From a virus: a stretch of 20,980 bases of DNA. Location: the IMG/VR virus record IMGVR_UViG_3300043469_001135, positions 1 through 20,980 of that record. The stretch is one strand, 5' to 3'. Shown piece after piece: positions 14,029 through 20,980 of this stretch. Under the pieces are notes generated by a model that had not been told where the DNA came from, ran no database searches, and saw only the letters and a list, made by a program, of their open reading frames with translations. Positions within the stretch are counted from its first letter, which is position 1. Each line of letters opens with the position of its first letter. The position numbers and the translations under genes are program-made.

Positions 14029-15723
14029 TTATTCTGTAAAGCCTACTATTCGAATAAAGCAGTTAGCTCCGATCTCCTGCGTTGTACCTCTTAAACCAAA
14101 GGTTAGCTGACCGGTGTTACTGGCACTAAGAGGTAGTGTAACCTGATTTGATGCGCAAACGTGATTACCACTACTTACTGATTTTAAATAATTTACTAAA
14201 TACTCATTAGTACCTAGTGTTTTTGAAGTTGACGTAGTTAAGAAAGATTTATCACTAGCAGCAGCAAACATACACTCTGTACCATTAGTTGATGAGGCCC
14301 AGCTATCTATTATAACCCCAGTAGCAGTACTAGGTAAGCTGTAACCTGTAGCTACTGAACCATTCATTGTTCCTCCATCAAAAGTTATATATCTTATTGC
14401 TGGGAAAACTGAAATATTAGTTGAAAAGGATGTATTACTCGGTACACCATTAAATAAAATTTCTACTGGTATAGTTAAAAACTTAGTAGTAGTTTCGTAA
14501 TTAACGAAAACAGTACTACCTACTGTATCGAGTAGACCAGCAGGTTCAGTCACCGGCTCACCTACAACTCTACCAAATTCATCAGTTATAACACCATCTC
14601 TAAACTCCCCACTTAACCCTGGCATAGCGCCATAAACTACAGTACCAGACAGAGGGTTAAACGCGCCTAATACCTGCGAGCCATTAACAGTAGCACATAA
14701 CGGATACGCTACAGTAGTAGAAACATTTATAACTTGATCAGGCTTAGCTTTAATAATATACAATGCGCCAGATGCACTTAACGCGCAGTTAGTTCCAGAT
14801 GCTATTGTGTATGTAGTAGATGTTGATGGGTTATTTTGAACGCCATAAAGTGTTCTATTAATATAATTTGGAACACTAAAGTTAGCTCCAGATCCTCCAT
14901 AAGTATACCCTATTACTGCAAACAACTCACTATAAAGAGCTGTTGTGACTGATTGACCATTACAGAGTAACCAGCCAATTGGTGCATTATTCGATGAGAT
15001 AAACGGCATTATTGAACCAACAGGTATTTGACCTGCCGTACTAGCTGAATAAAGAGTTGTAGGTGTAAACGCTGGCGCCCATGATAGATTACCGCTAGCA
15101 TCAATTTTTAAGTAGTTATCAGCTGCTAAACCGCCAGCTGGCCAGTTATAGGATACACCATTAAATGCAGTACCTGCTGGGAGCTGTAAATACGGCTCAC
15201 TAAATGAGCTTATACTATTAGTAAATACAGCTGTAGTAGATACACCTATCTTATTATTACCGTCAATTACAAGGCTGTTTCCTATAGCATTGGAAGAAAT
15301 ATCTCCTGCTGATAAAGACCCTACAGCAATACCATTAGTTGATGAAATTGTTATAGTGCCGTCAGCAGCAGTATAAACACCGCCGATTTCACTCCAGCTA
15401 CTTAAAAGAGCATACGACCCGCTGGTAAGTGTGTATATCTTTTTATTATCTGTATCGTAAGCTATATCACCAAATACAGCAGTATTAAGCGTAGTTACAT
15501 CCGCAGCACTGCCTACAAATCTACCACCTCCGCTACTTTGTATACCGCCGCCTATTGCAATGCCGCCTGGAGTTGAGCCATCACCTACAAATAATCTCTT
15601 TGTGTCTGTAGTGTATCCTAATTCTCCCTCTGCTAAGATAACATTTTGTCTATCAGCATCTGTACCTCGTCTAACAAGAAGTTTTAAAAGAGTATTTTCA
15701 AATATTTCTATTTTTTTTGGCAT
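14029..15723 (-). CDS. Tail-fibre protein with collar domain, 564 aa
   Basis: Residues 17-60, VRRGTDADRQN...GELGYTTDTKRLFVGDG, are the trimeric fibre-attachment motif found at the N terminus of many phage fibre proteins. Residues about 70-170 are a beta-rich section paralogous to the neighbouring fibre gene. Residues 234-295 are a phage tail-collar domain: VGSIMPF, then APIGWLLCNGQSV, then YSELFAVIGYTYGGSGANFSVPNY in pieces, with the usual G-W-LLCNG core. The C-terminal 270 residues are Ser/Thr/Gly-rich and variable, probably the receptor-binding tip. It starts 3 nt after the stop of the paralogue. In T4-like phages such proteins are short or long tail-fibre subunits. Confidence 0.86.
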   Translation of the reverse strand: MPKKIEIFENTLLKLLVRRGTDADRQNVILAEGELGYTTDTKRLFVGDGSTPGGIAIGGGIQSSGGGRFVGSAADVTTLNTAVFGDIAYDTDNKKIYTLTSGSYALLSSWSEIGGVYTAADGTITISSTNGIAVGSLSAGDISSNAIGNSLVIDGNNKIGVSTTAVFTNSISSFSEPYLQLPAGTAFNGVSYNWPAGGLAADNYLKIDASGNLSWAPAFTPTTLYSASTAGQIPVGSIMPFISSNNAPIGWLLCNGQSVTTALYSELFAVIGYTYGGSGANFSVPNYINRTLYGVQNNPSTSTTYTIASGTNCALSASGALYIIKAKPDQVINVSTTVAYPLCATVNGSQVLGAFNPLSGTVVYGAMPGLSGEFRDGVITDEFGRVVGEPVTEPAGLLDTVGSTVFVNYETTTKFLTIPVEILFNGVPSNTSFSTNISVFPAIRYITFDGGTMNGSVATGYSLPSTATGVIIDSWASSTNGTECMFAAASDKSFLTTSTSKTLGTNEYLVNYLKSVSSGNHVCASNQVTLPLSASNTGQLTFGLRGTTQEIGANCFIRIVGFTE

Positions 15724-15726
15724 AAG

Positions 15727-16809
15727 TTATGTATATTTAAAGATAGGTATTGCAACTAAACCGAACTCTGCAGTATTTATACTCATAAATCCAGCTGATG
15801 TTAAATTTATATTAACCGTTCTACCGACCGGATTACCTGAAACGCCTGTTACTGTGGATTGATTAGTAAAACGTGATTGTAAAGGAAAACCATTAAACGC
15901 AGATAGATGTGAGTTATTTGGATGATTACCTGTTAGTGCGCGAGTTATAATAGAGGTTGTACCCGTTATTTGACCGTTATTATTGTATGTTATATTAGAA
16001 AATGTAGTTGTAGCACCGGCAACCACCGGAGTTATACTAAGTTGGTTACTATTTAAAGTTAAGGAAGCATCTACTGTCTGAAAGGTTGCTTCTAGCTTAT
16101 TATCTGTATCTATAAACAAACCAGGCCCAATAGTATTAGCACTTAAAGAAGCTGCATTTACTATACCGAACGGTAGAGCTGTTAGTGTTAATACTCCGGA
16201 ATTATAACCAAAACTAGATGGTGTAGCGTTAATAGATAGCGTCGTACCGTCACCTCCATGTAAGCCGTTACCTAGAGCTTTATTGCTTATATTAGCGGCA
16301 CTTATGGTACCTACTGTTAATCTATTACTTACAATACGCACAGTTGTGCTATCTACGTTAGAAGAAAGACCATTAGTCGCAGTAGCTATAATAGCACCTT
16401 GATTAAATGCAGCAGTTGAAGCAAATTTAGTACCGGTGATACCATTATCCTTAATAACAAGAGTATTACCTCCGTTGTATTGTATGGTTGTATTATCTAC
16501 TTTTGTACCTATAAACGCCCATGAGCTTAATGAAGTGTAGTTAGTACCTGTGAGCTGATATAGTAGTGAGCTAACACTTACTATGTCGTATAAAGCTGCT
16601 CCTGTAATTCCTGTAAGTGAATTAACAGTAGCGAGAGGCTTAAGCATTACCGCACCGACGGGACCACCTCCAATTGTAATACCATCACCTACATACAGCC
16701 TATTTGTATCTGTAGTGTATCCCAACTCTCCCTGTTCGAGGATAATGGTACGTCTTTGAGCATCCGTACCACGCCTTACTTTAAGTTTTATAATAGAAAT
16801 GTCAGGCAT
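15727..16809 (-). CDS. Tail-fibre protein, 360 aa, paralogue of the collar-domain fibre
   Basis: The N-terminal motif VRRGTDAQRRTIILEQGELG...NRLYVGDG (11-43) matches that of the next gene, and similarity continues through a LSSW..IG strand (94-101 here, 107-114 there) and an IS..I....LGNGL-like segment. Then the sequence diverges; there is no collar domain. The C terminus (STVTGVSGNPVGRTVNINLTSAGF, ending IPIFKYT) is beta-rich. It leads the minus-strand fibre operon, with an exact TATAAATA 17 nt upstream. It probably forms part of the same fibre as its paralogue or a second fibre type. Confidence 0.83.
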   Translation of the reverse strand: MPDISIIKLKVRRGTDAQRRTIILEQGELGYTTDTNRLYVGDGITIGGGPVGAVMLKPLATVNSLTGITGAALYDIVSVSSLLYQLTGTNYTSLSSWAFIGTKVDNTTIQYNGGNTLVIKDNGITGTKFASTAAFNQGAIIATATNGLSSNVDSTTVRIVSNRLTVGTISAANISNKALGNGLHGGDGTTLSINATPSSFGYNSGVLTLTALPFGIVNAASLSANTIGPGLFIDTDNKLEATFQTVDASLTLNSNQLSITPVVAGATTTFSNITYNNNGQITGTTSIITRALTGNHPNNSHLSAFNGFPLQSRFTNQSTVTGVSGNPVGRTVNINLTSAGFMSINTAEFGLVAIPIFKYT

Positions 16810-16826
16810 AATTTAATAGTCTCTAT

Positions 16827-16834
16827 TATTTATA
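16827..16834 (-). promoter_or_regulatory. Late promoter box TATAAATA of the fibre operon
   Basis: Exact T4 late consensus on the minus strand, 17 nt before the ATG at 16809. Unlike the other boxes here, it leaves room for an 11-12 nt leader, which contains the small inverted repeat AATAG-AGA-CTATT. Confidence 0.68.
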
Positions 16835-16849
16835 CACTTATACTCTATT

Positions 16850-16867
16850 TCAACACTTAAGTGTTGA
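16850..16867. promoter_or_regulatory. 18-bp perfect palindrome, candidate operator
   Basis: TCAACACTT joined to AAGTGTTGA is perfectly self-complementary, in the middle of the 88-nt divergent region between the fibre operon and the radical SAM gene. It is centred about 25 bp behind the fibre late box and about 40 bp before the radical SAM ATG. A symmetric site of this length fits a dimeric regulator. As RNA it could fold, but with no loop spacing it is more likely a protein site. Confidence 0.45.
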
Positions 16868-16897
16868 TTATTAGCCTTAATAAATTACTCTTATATA

Positions 16898-17725
16898 ATG
16901 GCTGTTGATATATACAACCTAAGAGACGATCAATATAATAATAATAGTGGTAGCGATATAAAGATGGTTGAAATAAATCCAATCGAGTCTTGTAATCGTA
17001 GATGTTCTTTTTGTCCAAGATCAGATAGTAAAAAATATCCTAATACTAAAAATAAAATTTCATTTGAAACATGTAAAAATATATCTAGCCAATTAAAATC
17101 TATTAATTTTACTGGTTGGGTAAGTTTTGTTGGTTTTGGGGAGCCATTACTTCACTCTAGTTTAGAAGAATGTATTAACATTATAAGACAAAATAATCCA
17201 TATATTAAATTTGAAGTTAATACAAATGGTGATTTTTTAACAACCAATAAAATTGAATCGTTATATAGGTGTGGATGTACTAATATAAATGTTAGTATGT
17301 ATGATAACGATATATCATACAATATTAATGAACTTAAAGGAGACATACCTATTAATATAGTTTTTAGACATCATTACGATAAAAATTTAAATTATAACTT
17401 AAATTTAATTAATAGAAGTAATATAACATATGGTAATACTATATTAAATTTAAATTCTCCTTGTTATTTGCCGTTTTATAAGCTTATGATAGACTGGAAT
17501 GGAGATATACTACCGTGTGCAAATGACTGGTCACGTACTATTAAATTTGGTAATATTAATACACAAAATATAAAGGAAATAATAAATGGCGATACTAGTG
17601 TTAAGTTTAAAACATCACTATGTACAGGTACAAGAATTCAAATGCCTTGTTCAAAATGTAATGCCTGCGGTACTATACGTGGTGAGAAAGAATTTAATAA
17701 CTTTAAACAGAATTATAGATTATAA
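16898..17725 (+). CDS. Radical SAM / SPASM-domain enzyme, 275 aa
   Basis: A [4Fe-4S] radical S-adenosylmethionine enzyme. CNRRCSFC (32-39) is the CxxxCxxC cluster site, VGFGEPLLH (78-86) supplies the GEP-type SAM-binding motif, and EVNTNGDFL (106-114) is the usual strand after it. The C-terminal cysteines 189, 207, 242, 251, 254 and 257, with IDWNGDILPC and CSKCNAC, form a SPASM-like domain holding extra clusters. The substrate cannot be read. Relatives with this short form often sit in lipopolysaccharide or secondary-metabolite clusters. It is alone on the plus strand and meets the aminotransferase tail to tail with 13 nt of overlap. The DNA appears more AT-rich than its neighbours, consistent with recent acquisition. 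Confidence 0.86.
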   Translation: MAVDIYNLRDDQYNNNSGSDIKMVEINPIESCNRRCSFCPRSDSKKYPNTKNKISFETCKNISSQLKSINFTGWVSFVGFGEPLLHSSLEECINIIRQNNPYIKFEVNTNGDFLTTNKIESLYRCGCTNINVSMYDNDISYNINELKGDIPINIVFRHHYDKNLNYNLNLINRSNITYGNTILNLNSPCYLPFYKLMIDWNGDILPCANDWSRTIKFGNINTQNIKEIINGDTSVKFKTSLCTGTRIQMPCSKCNACGTIRGEKEFNNFKQNYRL

Positions 17726-18624
17726 AATGTCTCAATATCGCATAGCGTCATTCTATAAAAATAATTATTGTTGAATACATATTCCTTAAGTTTATAATTC
17801 TTAAATATATTGGTGTTTCTTAACAAAATAAAATTACCTGCTTCAGCCACTATATTAACATTTAATAAGTTTCTAACCTGTTTAAATTCGCTGCTTATCT
17901 CCTTTAAGAGACTACTATCTTTCAATAGCTCCCTAACTAGTTTTAAAGTAATAGAATTGAGATACATAGGGCGAAACTGATTGAGTTTTTCGATAACAGC
18001 AACATTACCTGTTATACAGAAACCAAACCGCATACCAGTAAGTCCTCCCATCTTACTGAAGGTTCTTACAATTATTAAGTTCTCGGGTAATTGTGAAAGC
18101 GGTAAAGGAGCTGTAGGTGTAATATACGCTTCATCAATTACAACAAATTTATATTGGTTGCACAAAGCTAATATATCTTTACAATCTAATTTATAACCAG
18201 TAGGGTTGTGAGGTGAAACAAAATATAAACCACAATCTTTGGTATTGGTTATATGATGTAAGTCTATAGTAAAATTATTTGAAAAAATAAAATCTATATA
18301 TTTAATTTCTTTGTTGTGAGCAGAAACATAGTAAGGAAATAGCTCAAAGGTAGGTGATGTAGTTACCCAGGTACTGCAATCTAGAGTTTCTATTATTGAC
18401 CTCAAAACTTGTTCTGATCCGTTATCTGCATATATGTTTGAAGTTGAGATATTAAAAATTTTAGAAAGATCTAATATTACATCTATAGGAGACTTATATT
18501 GGATATAATCTACACTATTAATATCCGTTATATTTAAAAGTTTCCTTACGACTGATGGAACAATACATTCATTTCTGTCCAATCTAATAGTGTCGCTGTT
18601 TATTTCTAACGGAAATCTATTCAT
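17713..18624 (-). CDS. PLP-dependent aminotransferase, HisC/CobD-like (class I/II)
   Basis: Fold-type I PLP enzyme. Landmarks: NGSEQ (68-72) for phosphate binding, PHNPTG (138-143), DEAY (164-167), the Schiff-base lysine in TFSKMGG (K191), R199 in MRFGF, and a substrate-carboxylate arginine in FYRMTL (R291). The spacing resembles histidinol-phosphate aminotransferase and threonine-phosphate decarboxylase rather than the DegT sugar aminotransferases. At 303 aa it is about 50 shorter than usual HisC, and it ends about a dozen residues after R291, so the last helix may be missing. It overlaps the deacetylase gene by 8 nt. The substrate may be a phosphorylated amine or amino acid used to decorate a glycan, which is an inference from context. 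Confidence 0.84.
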   Translation of the reverse strand: MNRFPLEINSDTIRLDRNECIVPSVVRKLLNITDINSVDYIQYKSPIDVILDLSKIFNISTSNIYADNGSEQVLRSIIETLDCSTWVTTSPTFELFPYYVSAHNKEIKYIDFIFSNNFTIDLHHITNTKDCGLYFVSPHNPTGYKLDCKDILALCNQYKFVVIDEAYITPTAPLPLSQLPENLIIVRTFSKMGGLTGMRFGFCITGNVAVIEKLNQFRPMYLNSITLKLVRELLKDSSLLKEISSEFKQVRNLLNVNIVAEAGNFILLRNTNIFKNYKLKEYVFNNNYFYRMTLCDIETFYNL

Positions 18625-19252
18625 TTATTTTATATAGGCTTATATAAGCTTCAGCAAATTCTCTATTGCACTCCATTCCTCTAAATCTAGCATAAGTCTC
18701 TAAACCCACTTTACTTCTCGGGTTTGGATATTGTCTTAGTTCACTTTTATATAGAGATAGCATATCCCACTTATTCATTACATCGCCATAGTCTAACACC
18801 GTGTAGGTGTTAGCAAAAAAGCATTTTTTACCTTGTGTAGTAGATGAAGGTACTTCGTATACTAATAGTTCTTGAGGTTGTATCTGTTGAATTTTACGAA
18901 AAGCTATAAGACACGATTTATGAACGGCAGCATGGTCACTGTTTATATCACCATCAAACGGAATAAAAACTTTTTGTGGTTGTAGTTTAGTGTAAATTCT
19001 TTCTATTTGTTTAGTAAGATCAGAAGAAGACATTACATCTAGCCTCTCATCTACATTATTTAAAAGATGATACTTTATTTTATATTTTGTAGATATGTCA
19101 GTTATGTTCTTTATATTGTCTAGCCTATGTTCTTCTCTATGCGAAACAACAATCACGTTAATATTTTCTTTATCTGCATTTTTAGAAATATAACCTCCAC
19201 ATCCGAGAATCTCATCGTCTGCGTGCGGAGCAATTATTAAAGTTGTTTTCAT
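18617..19252 (-). CDS. PIG-L / LmbE-family N-acetylglucosaminyl deacetylase-like protein
   Basis: A metal-dependent deacetylase of GlcNAc-type sugars or of nucleotide- or lipid-linked derivatives. The family signature PHADDE (9-14) gives the metal ligands H10 and D13, and DHAAVH (106-111) gives the third, H111. D12 is the likely general base. Length (211 aa) fits the family. It is most likely cytoplasmic, because no signal peptide or membrane segment is seen. It lies between the SDR pair and the aminotransferase in one operon (8-nt overlap downstream, 13-nt gap upstream). Free amines made here could be used for acylation or amino-sugar linkage. The true substrate is unknown. Confidence 0.88.
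   Translation of the reverse strand: MKTTLIIAPHADDEILGCGGYISKNADKENINVIVVSHREEHRLDNIKNITDISTKYKIKYHLLNNVDERLDVMSSSDLTKQIERIYTKLQPQKVFIPFDGDINSDHAAVHKSCLIAFRKIQQIQPQELLVYEVPSSTTQGKKCFFANTYTVLDYGDVMNKWDMLSLYKSELRQYPNPRSKVGLETYARFRGMECNREFAEAYISLYKINE
18793..18829. other. Hairpin plus A/T hairpin inside the deacetylase gene
   Basis: CTAACACC (18793-18800), loop GTGTA and GGTGTTAG (18806-18813) form an 8-bp stem, followed on the plus strand by A6-GCA-T6 (18815-18829, with CA between). It resembles an intrinsic terminator for plus-strand (antisense) RNA, for example read-through from the radical SAM gene. It is in coding DNA and may be chance. Confidence 0.25.
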
Positions 19253-19265
19253 ATCTATGAAAATA

Positions 19266-20150
19266 TTATCGATCTATCTGCTTATGTATCCAGTCTCGTA
19301 AATCTATAGTTTGTTTGTGATCTAAAAGTTTAACACTTTTTTTAAGATCTAAAACTTTACCTTTAAACTCTTTAACATCACTCAACTCAACTACTACATT
19401 TAGATTTGGTATTTTTTCTTTAATATAATTAACTATCTGTAATAATGATATACCATTAAACCCATCTATATTAATTGTTTCGTTTTTTGTCTCGTCTAGT
19501 TTATCAGGTATACTAGAAATAGTACGAGCTAGATCTTTAACGTGTATAAAGTTTCTATAACCATTACTGGTAATTGTAATAATTTCACCATTTATAGCTT
19601 TTTGAATAAAAGTAGATACCGCTGTTCGTGGATTAGACCCTTCACCGTAAATAGTTCCATATCTACAAATGGTATAATCAAGATTATAGCTTTTTTGATA
19701 GCTTCTTATTAAGATCTCACCACAAATTTTAGTAGCAGAGTATATATTTGTACCGTTATTAGCATTCAAACATGTATCACCCTCATTTACAAAATCTTCT
19801 TCACATTCTGAATAAACCCAAGATGTGCTAGAAAATATTACCCTCTTCACTTTATTTTCAACGCATGCTTTTAATACATTATGTAATCCTATAATATTTT
19901 TTTCTATTGACTCGTAAGGATATTCGTAATTTTTTGTTGCTTCTGAAAGAGCAGCAAACATATAAACCACGTCTGTATCTTGAAGTATATTAGATAGACC
20001 CTCGCGGTCAGTGACTACATCGCAAAAAATAAAGTCTTTAATATTTTTTTCATTTTTTATATCAACAACTTTAACTTCGTGTTTGTTTTTAAGATATTCG
20101 TATGTGTTATGACCAATAAATCCGGATCCGCCTATCAATTTAATTTTCAT
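19266..20150 (-). CDS. NAD-dependent nucleotide-sugar epimerase/dehydratase (extended SDR)
   Basis: The Rossmann NAD site is GGSGFIG (7-13), followed by an acidic D30 at the end of the second strand, as in NAD(H)-preferring enzymes. FSSTSWVY (106-113) holds the catalytic serine/threonine, and YSATK (137-141) gives the YxxxK pair. CRYGTIYGEGSNPRTAVSTF, in parts near 162-181, is the substrate loop of the GalE/RmlB-like group. At 294 aa it is of normal length or slightly short. The start overlaps the end of the upstream RmlD-like gene by 11 nt. It probably converts a nucleotide-linked hexose by epimerisation or 4,6-dehydration; which one cannot be told by eye. Confidence 0.87.
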   Translation of the reverse strand: MKIKLIGGSGFIGHNTYEYLKNKHEVKVVDIKNEKNIKDFIFCDVVTDREGLSNILQDTDVVYMFAALSEATKNYEYPYESIEKNIIGLHNVLKACVENKVKRVIFSSTSWVYSECEEDFVNEGDTCLNANNGTNIYSATKICGEILIRSYQKSYNLDYTICRYGTIYGEGSNPRTAVSTFIQKAINGEIITITSNGYRNFIHVKDLARTISSIPDKLDETKNETINIDGFNGISLLQIVNYIKEKIPNLNVVVELSDVKEFKGKVLDLKKSVKLLDHKQTIDLRDWIHKQIDR

Positions 20151-20961
20151 ATATAAAATTTCGTTGCTCGTAAATCATTTCTTCAAGCGTAGGTACCTGA
20201 ATCTTATTATATACTGTGGTTAGGCTTCTATCAAGGGTATTTTCTATTAAAGTACCGCATATTTCAGTTGCTTGTGTAGGTATTATTTTGAGATTAAGAT
20301 TATATATTGAATCTATAATGCTTAATATTTCATATTTTGAAACCACTTTATCAGAATATACATGTCTAACTCCCGACCAGAACGAAACTCCGTCGTCGCG
20401 TAGCATCTTTTCAATAATTTTAGCTATTTCCAATCCCGTTACCCCGTTCCACAAACAGTTAGTATATCCTGTTACCGACTTATTAGCGTTTTTTAATGCA
20501 AATTCTAATAATCCTATCTTATTGTAGAGCTCTTCTCCTATAAAACTTAATCTCATTACTGTTGTTTGTAAGTCGGTGTGTGTTTTCGTGATACCATAAA
20601 TATCTTCTGCATCGCATATATCTTGCTCTGAATAATTACCTCTATCACCTTTAAACACGCAGTCTGATGAAAAATTAATTAGCTCGCACCCAACCTCGAG
20701 GGCTAGTTTATCGAGAGTTAGTGGAAAAGACTTATTTACAATAGTAGCCTCCTCTTTAGATTTTATTCGAGGCTTAAGCAAGCCTATACAATTTATTATT
20801 ATATCTTTTGGAGAAATATTCTCAGTAAATTTTTGTTTATTAAAAGAAGTCGCATTTAAATCATCACGTGTATATGTCTTTATAGTATATTTTTTTTGTC
20901 TTAGATACTTAGATATGCAACATCCAAGCATTCCATTGGATCCTAATACATGAACTATCAT
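20140..20961 (-). CDS. dTDP-4-dehydrorhamnose reductase-like enzyme (RmlD family)
   Basis: SDR of the RmlD/RfbD type, which reduces a 4-keto nucleotide sugar. GSNGMLG (7-13) is the nucleotide-binding loop, as in RmlD's G.nGqlG. NCIG (57-60) and INFSSDCVFKGDRGNYSE (95-112) carry the S-S/T-D-YVF-D-G pattern typical of the family, and YGITK (122-126) is the catalytic YxxxK. It is 273 aa, a normal length being about 290. ATG 20961 is preceded by a purine-rich AGAGAAG stretch. It is the first visible gene of the sugar operon; further genes may lie beyond the window edge. The keto-sugar would come from the SDR downstream. Confidence 0.85.
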   Translation of the reverse strand: MIVHVLGSNGMLGCCISKYLRQKKYTIKTYTRDDLNATSFNKQKFTENISPKDIIINCIGLLKPRIKSKEEATIVNKSFPLTLDKLALEVGCELINFSSDCVFKGDRGNYSEQDICDAEDIYGITKTHTDLQTTVMRLSFIGEELYNKIGLLEFALKNANKSVTGYTNCLWNGVTGLEIAKIIEKMLRDDGVSFWSGVRHVYSDKVVSKYEILSIIDSIYNLNLKIIPTQATEICGTLIENTLDRSLTTVYNKIQVPTLEEMIYEQRNFIYEN

Positions 20962-20980
20962 TTTTATACTTCTCTCAATA

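Noticed and set aside
3-20961. A defence, CRISPR or toxin-antitoxin system
   Set aside because: No repeat-spacer array, toxin-antitoxin pair, restriction or nuclease-defence signature was found; the unknown small genes give no such pattern.

Overview
The window looks like part of the genome of a T4-like tailed phage (contractile-tail, myovirus type) with an AT-rich genome, probably marine. The evidence is a T4-type replication set (gp41-like helicase, probable gp59 loader, gp32-like single-strand binding protein, gp45-like sliding clamp, FEN/RNase H-type 5' nuclease, gp61-like primase), T4-type late promoter boxes (TATAAATA and close variants), tail-fibre proteins with a collar domain, and dense packing with ATGA-type overlaps. 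The host cannot be read from the sequence; cyanophage- or pelagiphage-like relatives are an inference from gene style.

Layout: (1) 1-5176, plus strand: helicase (cut by the window edge), three genes of which the last is probably the gp59 loader, gp32, an unknown Gln/Pro-rich protein, sliding clamp, then three small unknown genes, nearly all overlapping. (2) 5154-5877: a free-standing GIY-YIG-like homing endonuclease on the minus strand plus a short intergenic region with an inverted repeat and a TATAAT box. (3) 5878-7790, plus: 5' nuclease and primase, closed by a bidirectional terminator inside the primase 3' end. (4) 7787-9235: four small unknown genes, the first two divergent from paired late boxes. 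(5) 9232-16809, minus: a tail-fibre/adhesin module with two paralogous fibre proteins (one with a tail collar domain), a 54-aa gene absent from a longer-ORF scan, a lectin-like protein, a protein with a seven-repeat beta-propeller, and a further structural protein. (6) 16898-20961: a surface-chemistry cassette: radical SAM/SPASM enzyme (plus), then HisC-like aminotransferase, PIG-L deacetylase, and two SDR nucleotide-sugar enzymes (all minus).

The first half copies DNA. The second half probably recognises the host surface (adhesins) and may alter a surface glycan or a virion component (cassette next to the fibres). The most unusual regulatory features are late boxes placed 5-6 nt before start codons (predicting leaderless or near-leaderless late mRNAs), a late box in the loop of a hairpin that buries the next start codon (the arrangement known from T4 lysozyme), and a C(UUCG)G-capped hairpin right after gp32. 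No tRNA, rRNA, CRISPR array or insertion sequence was seen.
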